Shown: positions 1 to 5,739, counted from the first letter of the stretch. The stretch is DNA of 5,739 nt from Chthoniobacterales bacterium (GCA_021733705.1 JAIPKF010000105.1:1-5739); one strand, 5' to 3'. Program-made: numbers and translations. The notes: a model not told the origin generated them from the sequence alone.

Positions 1-180
1 CCGCATATTTCATACTGATCGTGACGAGGAGGCCGTGAAGGCTGATGGGGCAAGGCAGGCGAGCATTTTGATGTAGGGCTGTATGTGTACATACTGTCCA
101 AATCAAAATGTGAGTCTAACGCAGCATCCATCTGGCTTCACGACTTACGCAGTAGATTGGTATGAAATATGCGGGTTAGA
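1..180 (+). repeat. Short inverted-end repeat element, copy A (left tip outside window)
   Basis: This 180-base stretch aligns without gaps to 4168-4347 (copy B). By hand count 143 of 180 bases match (about 79%), and about two thirds of the differences are transitions. Its two ends are inverted copies of each other: it begins CCGCATATTTCATACTG and ends near GTATGAAATATGCGGGTT. In the other copies the ends extend outward to GTTAAC. Here the right end reads GTTAGA and the left GTTAA lies before the window. The centre has a small near-palindrome, GTATGTGTACATAC. No transposase is encoded, so it resembles a MITE or a large REP/BIME-like element. I do not recognise the family by name. It lies 13 bases beyond the stop codon of the small minus-strand frame. 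Confidence 0.8.
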
Positions 181-193
181 TTAAATTGCCCTC

Positions 194-436
194 CTAGACG
201 CGACTTGTGGCAACCATGGTATTGAATGGAGAGCCCGCTTTTTGAGAAGCGTTGACTGAGGCGGTATTAGTGGTGGTCTCAGTGGATGCTGGACTGTTTT
301 GAGGAAGTGCTCTCGAAGGACTCATCGAGCTTTTAGCGCCGTTTGAAATGGCAGAATTTCTTTGGTTGGGAGGGGTACTAGGAGTTTGGGACGGACTTAT
401 CGAGGATCTACTCGATTGGACAGGAGAAATAGCCAT
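194..436 (-). CDS. Doubtful small Ser/Thr/Pro-rich protein, 80 aa
   Basis: The frame opens with ATG at 436 and stops at TAG 194-196. Of 80 residues about 20 are Ser, 9 Thr and 9 Pro, with many Asn, Gln and Ala and almost no aromatic residues. Such a composition predicts a disordered chain. There is no signal peptide, membrane segment or recognisable domain. No Shine-Dalgarno sequence precedes the ATG; the upstream bases are AATTTATCTTT. It lies 79 bases downstream of the C39-like gene on the same strand, and its stop almost abuts repeat copy A. It could be a low-complexity lineage-specific protein, the remnant of a longer gene cut by the repeat, or a chance open frame. I do not recognise it and assign no function. 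Confidence 0.3.
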   Translation of the reverse strand: MAISPVQSSRSSISPSQTPSTPPNQRNSAISNGAKSSMSPSRALPQNSPASTETTTNTASVNASQKAGSPFNTMVATSRV

Positions 437-515
437 AAAGATAAATTGGTTGGTTTTTATGTAAGATGGTTTACTGACGAGTCACCATAGGAACATTTTT
501 ACTAAAAATTGCACA

Positions 516-1190
516 CTATTTTTTTTGATAAAATCGAAGAGCTTCTATCGGGGTTCCAAGTTCATAAAATGGATAGACTCCGCTTCGCCCCTTTTCAGCT
601 GGATCAAGGGTGAGGTAATCGAATCCTTGTTTGCCCACAAGGAGGAGAAAATGAGTTTTCCCCGTCGCTCTACGTATACGTATGATCACCGGATTTCCCC
701 ATAACAGATTCCAATCGATCAGCCCATAACTCGGGTAATCTTCATAACGATGGATGGCCTTGTTGGGAGGAAACGTTGCTGCTACTTCCCATTTAATCCA
801 AGCCTCTCTTTCATAGCCGTTGTGTTCGATGAGGTAGTCATTGAGTTTTTTAGGATCAATATCGACCCCATAAAAACGAAGCACCATGGCTGCTGCGCTC
901 AAGGCACATCCTGCAGAGCCAATCGTATCGTTACTTGTTCCAAGCTGCTCCTGGCTCCAGCGTGGATCATCTTGAAAAAAGGGTTGCACCGGAATTTCAA
1001 ATCTTCCTAAAATAGGAATTCCTCCACGGCCACTGATTGCACCCCTCCAGAACCATAAGGTGATAACTAGTGTGAGGAGGAGTAATGGAAAGAAAAAGGT
1101 ACGTTTTCCAAGAATGATCCTTGAAGCAAAATAAATCTGATTCATCATTCTCTTCCATGAAACATTGGAAAAAATGGGGTCTTGTGCCAT
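516..1190 (-). CDS. Membrane-anchored C39-like cysteine peptidase family protein
   Basis: This 224-residue protein resembles the Peptidase_C39_2 family, a papain-like fold found in many envelope proteins. Residues about 31-49 form one strongly hydrophobic segment after a basic stretch, so the protein is probably anchored with its C-terminal domain outside the inner membrane. The domain starts near residue 66 with the family signature VQPFFQDDPRW (Gln73, candidate oxyanion residue). It continues with GSAGCALSAAAMVL (Cys95, nucleophile), THFLLLVG (His180) and TLDPAEKG (Asp196). The triad therefore looks complete. The substrate is unknown; family members cleave peptides or remain uncharacterised. 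The start at 1190 has an AGAGGG ribosome site 4 bases upstream and a plausible promoter. ATGs at 1148 and 1145, after GGAAGAGA, are alternatives that would remove the overlap with the divergent gene. Confidence 0.8.
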   Translation of the reverse strand: MAQDPIFSNVSWKRMMNQIYFASRIILGKRTFFFPLLLLTLVITLWFWRGAISGRGGIPILGRFEIPVQPFFQDDPRWSQEQLGTSNDTIGSAGCALSAAAMVLRFYGVDIDPKKLNDYLIEHNGYEREAWIKWEVAATFPPNKAIHRYEDYPSYGLIDWNLLWGNPVIIRIRRATGKTHFLLLVGKQGFDYLTLDPAEKGRSGVYPFYELGTPIEALRFYQKK

Positions 1191-1948
1191 GCGCCCTCTT
1201 TCTACTCACAATGGCCCTTTATAGCAAGGAAGAGCAGAACTTCAATCAAGTCGTGCTCCAAGCGGTTGGCTCAATGCCAACTGGAGGTGGCTATGCCACT
1301 ACTGCTTCCTCTATGAAACATCTTCATCAAGCGCTCTCTCTAAAAAAGGGATCCCTTGTGGTTGAACCTGGGATTGCAAAACCAAGTTTTTGCTCAGAGG
1401 CAACCTATCTTGTCTTTTTAAAAACGATCCAGATCTTACAAGAGCAAAAAAAGCTTTTTCTCCACGAAGAGACAATTGCTGCTCTGATGCCCCATTATGA
1501 ATCCGATGGTCACGGTTTCTGGGGATGCTGGAATGCTAATGGTCCTGGAGTTGCTCAGCTTTTTTATTCATGGGGACTCGGTCCGAATTTTACTAATCTT
1601 GAGTTTGCAGAACCTGGAGATTTTTTAAAAATCTTCTGGACGGATGCGATAGGGATCTCTGAGCATGGCCATCTTGTTATTTATCTTGGGAAAGAAAAAA
1701 AGGGAGGGGTCACGTACCTCAATTGCTGGTCGAGCAATAAACCAGATGGTTATGGAAAGCGCTCCTATCCTCTCTCCAAGATGCATCATCTTATTTTTTC
1801 TCGTCTGCAAAATCCTACATCGATCGAGCGCTCCATGCCACTTACTAAAAAGGATTCCTATCTGGCTTCTTTATTGCTGAAATCAACTTCTTGGGAGGAG
1901 GTCAAGAGGCTCTGTGGAATTCGGGTTAACCCGGATATTGCATACTGA
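1157..1948 (+). CDS. Secreted NlpC/P60-like cysteine peptidase or amidase (putative)
   Basis: From the ATG at 1157 the protein has 263 residues. It begins with a basic stretch (KHWKKW) and a hydrophobic core up to about residue 23, a likely signal peptide or anchor. The body follows the NlpC/P60 order. FCSEATYLVF has the candidate nucleophile Cys79. EPGDFLKIFW resembles the GDLVFF strand of that family, and HGHLVIYLG supplies His170/His172. YLNCWSSN holds Asn189 as a possible third polar residue. NlpC/P60 enzymes cut peptidoglycan peptide bonds or related amides; activity here is inferred. The frame is open upstream to a TTG at 1121 (275 residues), which would overlap the divergent gene by 70 bases. 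Neither start has a clear ribosome site, and I prefer ATG because it puts the signal peptide at the N-terminus. The last eight codons and the stop overlap a repeat end (1925-1948). The gene converges on the next with only 8 bases between stops. Confidence 0.7.
   Translation: MKHWKKWGLVPCALFLLTMALYSKEEQNFNQVVLQAVGSMPTGGGYATTASSMKHLHQALSLKKGSLVVEPGIAKPSFCSEATYLVFLKTIQILQEQKKLFLHEETIAALMPHYESDGHGFWGCWNANGPGVAQLFYSWGLGPNFTNLEFAEPGDFLKIFWTDAIGISEHGHLVIYLGKEKKGGVTYLNCWSSNKPDGYGKRSYPLSKMHHLIFSRLQNPTSIERSMPLTKKDSYLASLLLKSTSWEEVKRLCGIRVNPDIAY
1194..1199 (-). promoter_or_regulatory. Ribosome binding site supporting the 1190 start
   Basis: On the minus strand AGAGGG lies 3-4 bases before the ATG at 1190. 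This is one of the few Shine-Dalgarno-like sites in the window. It favours the longer form of the C39-like protein over the internal ATGs at 1148 and 1145, although those also follow a purine-rich GGAAGAGA. Confidence 0.45.
1218..1245 (-). promoter_or_regulatory. Candidate sigma70-type promoter for the C39-like gene
   Basis: Read on the minus strand, TTGAAG (1245-1240) and TATAAA (1223-1218) are separated by 16 bases. Each matches its consensus box at four positions of six. A transcript would begin near 1211 and give a leader of about 20 bases ending in the AGAGGG site before the ATG at 1190. The promoter lies inside the first codons of the divergent NlpC/P60-like gene, so the two transcription units would overlap at their 5' ends. 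This is inferred from sequence only. Confidence 0.4.
1925..1948 (+). repeat. Solo terminal repeat of the 180-bp element family
   Basis: These 24 bases match the outer end of the element (GTTAACCCGCATATTTCA continuing into TACTGA) at 22 of 24 positions; the differences are at 1934 and 1940. No element interior follows after 1948. The first bases are also the right half of a perfect 12-base palindrome, CGGGTTAACCCG, at 1922-1933. This recalls the junction where copies B and C meet through one GTTAAC. Read in the gene's frame, the segment encodes the terminal residues VNPDIAY and the TGA stop. Confidence 0.7.
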
Positions 1949-1956
1949 CTCTTCTC

Positions 1957-2742
1957 TCACTTATCGATACGTATACGACATGCTTTGGAAATCGGTATCA
2001 TCCAAGCAACGAGAGAACTTAGCCGAAATAGATAACGCGTTAGTTCATTGAAAATCTGATAGGGATAGGTTGTACACCAGCGCTGAAGGGTTGAACATTT
2101 GGGCTGAGAGTTTTTTTGAATATTACTTGGAAACTCTTCTCGTGTCTGATTGATCGGAAATGGCATGACGACAAGAGCTCTTAACCCCAGGAACCATTCT
2201 CGATCAAAAGCATGATCCCACGGTAGCCACATCGGAAGGAGATGTTTGACGTAAGACTCTGCTGCCTTCCGATCTAAAATATAGGCACCCGCTCCCTTCA
2301 GTCTACAAAGCTCTAAGGACAAGGAATAGTTGTGAGTTAATTGTTTTAAAAAAATGGGATTTCCTGGGCTGAGCCCAGAGAGGCGGAGAATATTCCAGGA
2401 ATCCTTCTCTTTAAGGGCTGCCGTAATAATAGTCTCCAATTCAGGATGCACCACAATATCATCTTCACAAATGAGAGCATATTCCTCATTGCTCTGTAAA
2501 AAAGACTGAATCGCTTTTATGTGGCTGATATAGCACGCAATTTCATAAATATTGACGAGTCTTCCATGAAAAAGTCGAAAGCGTGTTGCATCAAAGTAAG
2601 GGGAGGGTAGTGCGAGTTTATTTCCATCAATTGCGGAAACACGAGAGAGCAGAAATGATGTTCCTTGAAATGACTCCTGAATGTGCTTCCAACGACTGGA
2701 ATCACGATCAAGATTAATCACGTAAGCGTGGAGTGGTGACAT
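1957..2742 (-). CDS. Glycosyltransferase family 25 (LPS-type sugar transferase)
   Basis: This 261-residue protein carries the GT25 pattern seen in lipooligosaccharide galactosyltransferases and related enzymes. The N-terminus has VINLDRDSSRW (residues 8-18). EIACYISHIKA (67-77) is the conserved E-A-C-x-S-H segment. ICEDD (91-95) is the acidic metal and sugar-nucleotide motif. GAGAYILDRKAAE (150-162) and PWDHAFD (174-180) complete the core. It should move a sugar from a nucleotide donor onto a surface glycan at the cytoplasmic face of the membrane; donor and acceptor cannot be read from sequence. The basic and hydrophobic tail (about 221-256) may bind the membrane. ATG at 2742 is chosen; a TTG immediately before it would add one residue. 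No ribosome site is visible. It lies 77 bases downstream of the ketoacyl synthase on the same strand and may be co-transcribed, though that gap is AT-rich enough to hold a promoter. Confidence 0.88.
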   Translation of the reverse strand: MSPLHAYVINLDRDSSRWKHIQESFQGTSFLLSRVSAIDGNKLALPSPYFDATRFRLFHGRLVNIYEIACYISHIKAIQSFLQSNEEYALICEDDIVVHPELETIITAALKEKDSWNILRLSGLSPGNPIFLKQLTHNYSLSLELCRLKGAGAYILDRKAAESYVKHLLPMWLPWDHAFDREWFLGLRALVVMPFPINQTREEFPSNIQKNSQPKCSTLQRWCTTYPYQIFNELTRYLFRLSSLVAWMIPISKACRIRIDK

Positions 2743-2822
2743 CAAGTGAATACTTTAAGTTAAAATGATACTTTTCAAAAAAAGAGAGTGCTTGCTAAGA
2801 GTAAAAAGCAATCCCGTTCCAT

Positions 2823-4097
2823 TTATCTGGAAAGAATAATACTCGCGACATTACCCCAAAAACCGGCAGTGAGACAGAGTGCTTGAGATGGTCCATGGAG
2901 AGGGGTTTTTGCAGTGACAAGACGCAGAGGGGAGAGTGGATCAGGACAGATACAATTTGTGATGGGAGGAACTATGCCATCACGGAGCACACAAAGAGTC
3001 AAGACTAGCTGAAAAAGTGCAGCAGCTCCTAAGGTATGTCCGGTGATTGCTTTCGTGGCCCACGCATAAGGTTGGTCTTTGACTTCTCCAAAAAAGGAGG
3101 CTACGGCACGAGCTTCAAGAAGATCATGAAGCCTTGTTCCTGTTCCATGAAGGTGAATAAGATGAATCTGAGATGGAAGAAGGGATGCCTCTTGCAATGA
3201 TTGATGGAGTATTTTTTTCAAGGAGGTTCCTTCAGGATCAAGACCAGCACGATAACGGGATTGAGAGCCAAGAGAAATGGCATTAAGAGATCCTAAAACA
3301 GAAGCTGTACGACGTTTTGCTGATTTCTTTGATTCTAAAATTACACACGCAGCTCCCTCCCCTAATACTGTTCCCGAGCGGTCTTGATCAAAAGGAGCGA
3401 GTGCTCGATGGGCTGGTTGATGAGTGGAGAGAATCCCTGTTTGATAATACTGTTCGAGGAGCATTCCTGTGAGAGGAGCTTCCACTCCTCCTACAATCAC
3501 CATATCAAGAAGCCCGCTTTGAATCATTCCTGCAGCAGTATGGAGAGCCGTTGCTCCGGAGGTACAGCTTGAAGAGACAACGAAGGAGGGACCCTCTGCT
3601 TTCATTGTCTTAGCAACAAGAGCTGGAAGTGAAGAAAATGCTGTGTAAAGTGAAGCGGTCGGTTTGGACTTAACATGAGACTTTGCCAAAGAGGAAAAGC
3701 ATTGTTCTTGAAATCCTATAGGACCGCGCGCTGTTCCTATGATAACTCCAAGACGCTCAGGGCTGATCTCTCCTATTTCAAGTCCAGTACTAGTCCATGC
3801 TTCATGGGCTGCTGCTAAGGCGAGATGAGCAGAGCGATCTGCATTCCGAAGCGAGAGTCGTATTGCCCCTTCAAAGCTGAGAGAAGGAGCTCGATAGAGA
3901 GGCAGAGGGCATTCTATATGGGGAAAAGACTCCATACTCGCATGAACATTCCCGTGTGCTGTATTCTTCCAAAGCGTTGAAAGATCGACTCCTCCTGCAG
4001 AGCAAGCTCCCATGCCAGTGATGAGTACATTTGAAAACAAGGATGATTCTCTCTTCTCTATTGTGCTTTGTTGGTCAAGGTGCGTGCGGAATGCCAT
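2823..4097 (-). CDS. Beta-ketoacyl-ACP synthase, FabF-like (divergent KAS II type)
   Basis: This 424-residue protein spans a whole condensing enzyme of the thiolase fold; FabF proteins are usually near 410. The core begins at VLITGMG (24-30), so the first 20 residues are an extra tail. Candidate catalytic residues are all present: Cys178 in SSSCTSG, His317 in HLHGTGT, and Lys349 and His354 in KAITGHTLGAAA. It should join malonyl-ACP to an acyl-ACP with loss of carbon dioxide, in the cytoplasm. Two places are unusual. The Asn of the common HGTGTxxND motif is replaced by His (RLHD). The C-terminal NSFGFGGTN-like gatekeeper loop reads TAGFWGNVA. These changes hint at a specialised substrate, perhaps in a secondary lipid or polyene pathway, rather than the housekeeping enzyme. 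No acyl carrier protein or other fatty-acid gene adjoins it. No ribosome site precedes ATG 4097; a TTG at residue 20 is a possible shorter start. Confidence 0.88.
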   Translation of the reverse strand: MAFRTHLDQQSTIEKRESSLFSNVLITGMGACSAGGVDLSTLWKNTAHGNVHASMESFPHIECPLPLYRAPSLSFEGAIRLSLRNADRSAHLALAAAHEAWTSTGLEIGEISPERLGVIIGTARGPIGFQEQCFSSLAKSHVKSKPTASLYTAFSSLPALVAKTMKAEGPSFVVSSSCTSGATALHTAAGMIQSGLLDMVIVGGVEAPLTGMLLEQYYQTGILSTHQPAHRALAPFDQDRSGTVLGEGAACVILESKKSAKRRTASVLGSLNAISLGSQSRYRAGLDPEGTSLKKILHQSLQEASLLPSQIHLIHLHGTGTRLHDLLEARAVASFFGEVKDQPYAWATKAITGHTLGAAALFQLVLTLCVLRDGIVPPITNCICPDPLSPLRLVTAKTPLHGPSQALCLTAGFWGNVASIILSR

Positions 4098-4162
4098 GAG
4101 AGAGTAAAATTATTTTTTAATAGGAGCTCATCCTCCACAGGTAATCAGAATGAGACGTCCAG

Positions 4163-4347
4163 GTTAGCCTGGTATTTCATTCTGATCGTGACGAGGGAGC
4201 TGCGAAGGCTAATAGGGTAAGGTAGATGAGTATTTTGACGCAGGGCTGTACGAGGACATACTTTCCAAGTCAAAGTGTGGTTCTAACGCAGTATCCATCA
4301 GTCTTCCCAGCTTATGCAGTAGATTGGTATGAGATATCTGGGTTAAC
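4163..4347 (+). repeat. Short inverted-end repeat element, copy B
   Basis: Copy B has the same orientation as copy A and aligns to it without gaps over 180 bases (about 79% identical by hand). Its left end, GTTAGCCTGGTATTTCATTC, is the most worn terminus and has lost one base relative to the consensus. Its right end runs into GGGTTAAC, which is at once the start of copy C. With copy C it fills most of the non-coding stretch 4098-4646. The remaining flanks (4098-4162 and 4528-4646) contain no gene, RNA or convincing terminator that I can see; 4107-4121 is simply AT-rich, upstream of the ketoacyl synthase. Confidence 0.8.
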
Positions 4348-4527
4348 CTGCATATTTCATACTGATTCTGCTGCGGCTTGCGAACACCTGATGGATACTG
4401 CGTCAGCTTCGAATTGCTCCTTGGGCAGTATGAAACATACAGCCATCGTCGCAATCCATCACCTTCCTTGTCTGCATCAGGATTCGCGGCACCTCGCGAC
4501 GAACCAGTATGAAATATGCGGGTTAAC
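4342..4527 (-). repeat. Short inverted-end repeat element, copy C, inverted to A and B
   Basis: Read on the minus strand, this 186-base unit starts GTTAACCCGCATATTTCATA and shares the family's ends and centre (GGCTGTATGTTTCATACTG versus GGCTGTATGTGTACATACTG in copy A). It also shares the segment around GACGCAGTATCCATCAG. The rest is more diverged from A and B than they are from each other, with small compensating shifts. Both termini are well preserved: the two ends match each other as inverted repeats over about 25 bases with two or three differences. The GTTAAC at 4342-4347 is shared with copy B. Confidence 0.75.
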
Positions 4528-4587
4528 TCTATTGAACCACACCTGAATGGAAAAAGGGACATTATCGTAGAAATCGTTGTTCCTTCA

Positions 4588-4594
4588 AGGGAAG
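4588..4594 (+). promoter_or_regulatory. Possible ribosome site for an alternative RNase R start at TTG 4599
   Basis: AGGGAAG lies 4 bases before a TTG at 4599 that is in frame with RNase R. Using it would add 16 residues (KIEIPEWSWGRYDPP after the initiator) to the N-terminus. The ATG at 4647 has no comparable site close by; a GGAG lies about 22 bases upstream. The site is short and could be coincidence. Confidence 0.25.
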
Positions 4595-4646
4595 ATCATT
4601 GAAAATAGAGATTCCAGAATGGAGTTGGGGTCGCTACGATCCACCT

Positions 4647-5739
4647 ATGAAAAAGAAGAAAAAGAATGGTTCTTCGAAGAAAAATTTTAAAAAGCGCCTT
4701 GAGCAGACTTCTTTATCATCTACTTCTACACGCCGTTCTCCCCGCGTTCCCAAAGGAACTCCAGCATCGATTCATCCTTTAGAAGCAAAAATACTTCGAT
4801 CTCTAAACAAGGAGCCACTCTCTTTTTCAGAAATTCTGGAATTTTTAAATGTTCATTCAAAGGAACACGATCTGTGTAAAAAAATATTCAAACAATTGGA
4901 AAGAAGTGGGGCCATTATCTGTGTTCGAGGCAATCGTTTCGTAGTTCCAAAAACGGCAGATCTCTTTACTGGAATTCTTCAAGTTCATGCGACGGGTTCA
5001 GCTCATGTGCTTTCACAGCAAGGCAAAGAGCCTGATCTCTTTATTTCTTCGGAACATACGGGCACTGCTCTTCATGGAGATCTTGTTGTTGCACGTCTTA
5101 TTGCAAATCAGCAGTCTCATCGTCGTGGTCAGAGTTCCAGAAAGATATATCGTGAGGGAGAGGTTATTCGTATCTTAGAGCGCTCTCAAAAACCTATTAT
5201 TGGTACCTTTCAACATTCCAAGAACTTTTCGTATCTAATCGCTGATGATCCACGATTCACGCATAATCTCTATCTTGGTGGAGACACTCTAGGGGCAAAG
5301 GTGGGAGATAAAGTCGTTGCCGTTTTAGAGCAATGGGAAAACCGACATAATATTCCCGAAGGTAAATTATTAGAGGTGCTTGGTTCTGCAGAACTACCAG
5401 AGGTGGCGATGCTTTCAATTATTAAAAAGCATCAACTGCCAGTTGCATTTCCTAGCAATGTGTTATGTGCGGCTGCCAGTTTCGATAATGTTATCGATTC
5501 TAAGGATCTTGCAGGTCGAGAAGATCTTCGCGGACGACCCATTATCACTATTGACCCAGAAGATGCACGTGATTTCGATGATGCGATTGAGGTCCAATCA
5601 ACAGAGAACGGCTGGGATATCTCTGTACACATTGCTGATGTGGCTCACTACGTTCTTCCCGGAACAGCTTTAGATCAAGAAGCTCAACTTCGAGGAAATA
5701 GTGTATACCTTGTGGATCGTGTTCTTCCAATGCTTCCTG
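4647..5739 (+). CDS. rnr: Ribonuclease R, N-terminal half (runs off window)
   Basis: The frame is open from ATG 4647 to the window end, giving 364 residues of an enzyme that is usually 700-800 long. RNase R is a processive 3'-to-5' exoribonuclease that degrades structured RNA in the cytoplasm. Domains in order are a Lys/Ser-rich basic tail (1-40), a winged-helix domain (about 42-100) and two cold-shock-like domains (about 101-165 and 182-245). The RNB catalytic domain starts near 290 at GREDLRGRPIITID. Its metal-binding aspartates are visible in TIDPEDARDFDDA: Asp303, Asp309, Asp311 and Asp312, matching the RNase II/R pattern. WDISVHIADVAHYV and the following NSVYLVDRVLPMLP are typical RNB segments. 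The S1 domain must lie beyond the window. Bacterial RNase II usually lacks the winged-helix domain and basic tail, so RNase R is preferred. The frame is also open upstream to a TTG at 4599. Confidence 0.93.
   Translation, partial: MKKKKKNGSSKKNFKKRLEQTSLSSTSTRRSPRVPKGTPASIHPLEAKILRSLNKEPLSFSEILEFLNVHSKEHDLCKKIFKQLERSGAIICVRGNRFVVPKTADLFTGILQVHATGSAHVLSQQGKEPDLFISSEHTGTALHGDLVVARLIANQQSHRRGQSSRKIYREGEVIRILERSQKPIIGTFQHSKNFSYLIADDPRFTHNLYLGGDTLGAKVGDKVVAVLEQWENRHNIPEGKLLEVLGSAELPEVAMLSIIKKHQLPVAFPSNVLCAAASFDNVIDSKDLAGREDLRGRPIITIDPEDARDFDDAIEVQSTENGWDISVHIADVAHYVLPGTALDQEAQLRGNSVYLVDRVLPMLP

Noticed and set aside
495..509. AT-only hairpin (six pairs, three-base loop) just after the stop of the C39-like gene, as a terminator.
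   Set aside because: The stem has no G-C pairs and no following T-run on the minus strand, so it is too weak to call.
750..1010. Plus-strand frame of 86 codons opposite the C39-like gene.
   Set aside because: It has no domain or ribosome site and lies entirely within a well-supported gene on the other strand.
1073..1117. Strong GGAGGAG site followed by ATG 1085 on the plus strand, encoding a 10-residue peptide (MERKRYVFQE) ahead of the NlpC/P60-like gene, like a leader peptide.
   Set aside because: The GGAGGAG is the complement of Leu codons in the membrane segment of the C39-like protein, which explains it without translation. No attenuator-like hairpin follows.
2746..2780. Promoter-like boxes (TTGAAA and TATCAT) in the gap upstream of the glycosyltransferase on the minus strand.
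   Set aside because: The two boxes overlap rather than lying about 17 bases apart, and no good partner for either is present at proper spacing.
2785..2815. Possible terminator of the ketoacyl synthase on the minus strand: TTGCT and AGCAA arms, then a T-run.
   Set aside because: The stem is five pairs with a ten-base loop, and the T-run starts about eight bases after it.
4209..4562. Long open frames on both strands across repeat copies B and C (plus 4226-4546, minus 4209-4562).
   Set aside because: Both lie almost wholly within the paired repeats, have no ribosome site or domain, and are open on both strands at once. They look like by-products of the repeat's sequence rather than genes.
1..5739. 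CRISPR arrays, tRNA or rRNA genes, toxin-antitoxin pairs, phage genes.
   Set aside because: No regularly spaced short repeats, tRNA-like folds, rRNA segments or such protein families were seen. The only repeats are the 180-bp elements.

Overview
The window comes from a bacterial chromosome of roughly balanced, slightly AT-leaning base composition. It holds six protein-coding genes: one doubtful small one, four complete recognisable ones and one cut by the right edge. It also holds at least three copies of a short repeat element with inverted ends. A family-25 glycosyltransferase of the lipooligosaccharide type points to a Gram-negative envelope. Weak or absent Shine-Dalgarno sites and the mix of genes would fit the Verrucomicrobiota-Chlamydiota-Planctomycetota group. 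That placement is a hunch, because no marker gene in the window settles it.

Layout, left to right. Bases 1-180 are repeat copy A. A small Ser/Thr/Pro-rich open frame (minus strand, 194-436) follows and may not be a real gene. Next come two papain-fold-type cysteine peptidase-like proteins read away from each other: a membrane-anchored C39-like protein (minus strand, up to 1190) and an NlpC/P60-like protein with a signal peptide (plus strand, from 1157 or 1121 to 1948). Their 5' ends overlap or nearly touch. The last codons and stop of the plus-strand gene lie in a solo end of the same repeat family. It converges, with an 8-base gap, on a family-25 glycosyltransferase (minus strand, 1957-2742). 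Upstream of that lies a FabF-like beta-ketoacyl-ACP synthase with an intact Cys-His-His triad but an altered C-terminal loop (2823-4097).

The 549 bases from 4098 to 4646 hold no convincing gene. Repeat copies B and C sit there, head-on in opposite orientation and sharing one GTTAAC. RNase R then starts (plus strand, 4647 or 4599) and runs off the window after its winged-helix and cold-shock domains and the first catalytic aspartates of the RNB domain.

Functionally, the C39-like, NlpC/P60-like and glycosyltransferase genes suggest a cell-envelope theme. The ketoacyl synthase supplies acyl-chain chemistry and RNase R is housekeeping RNA turnover. Nothing shows that these genes form one system. 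The most unusual signals are the 180-bp repeat family, its apparent capture as the C-terminus of a gene, and the overlapping divergent peptidase-like pair with a likely promoter for one gene inside the other.
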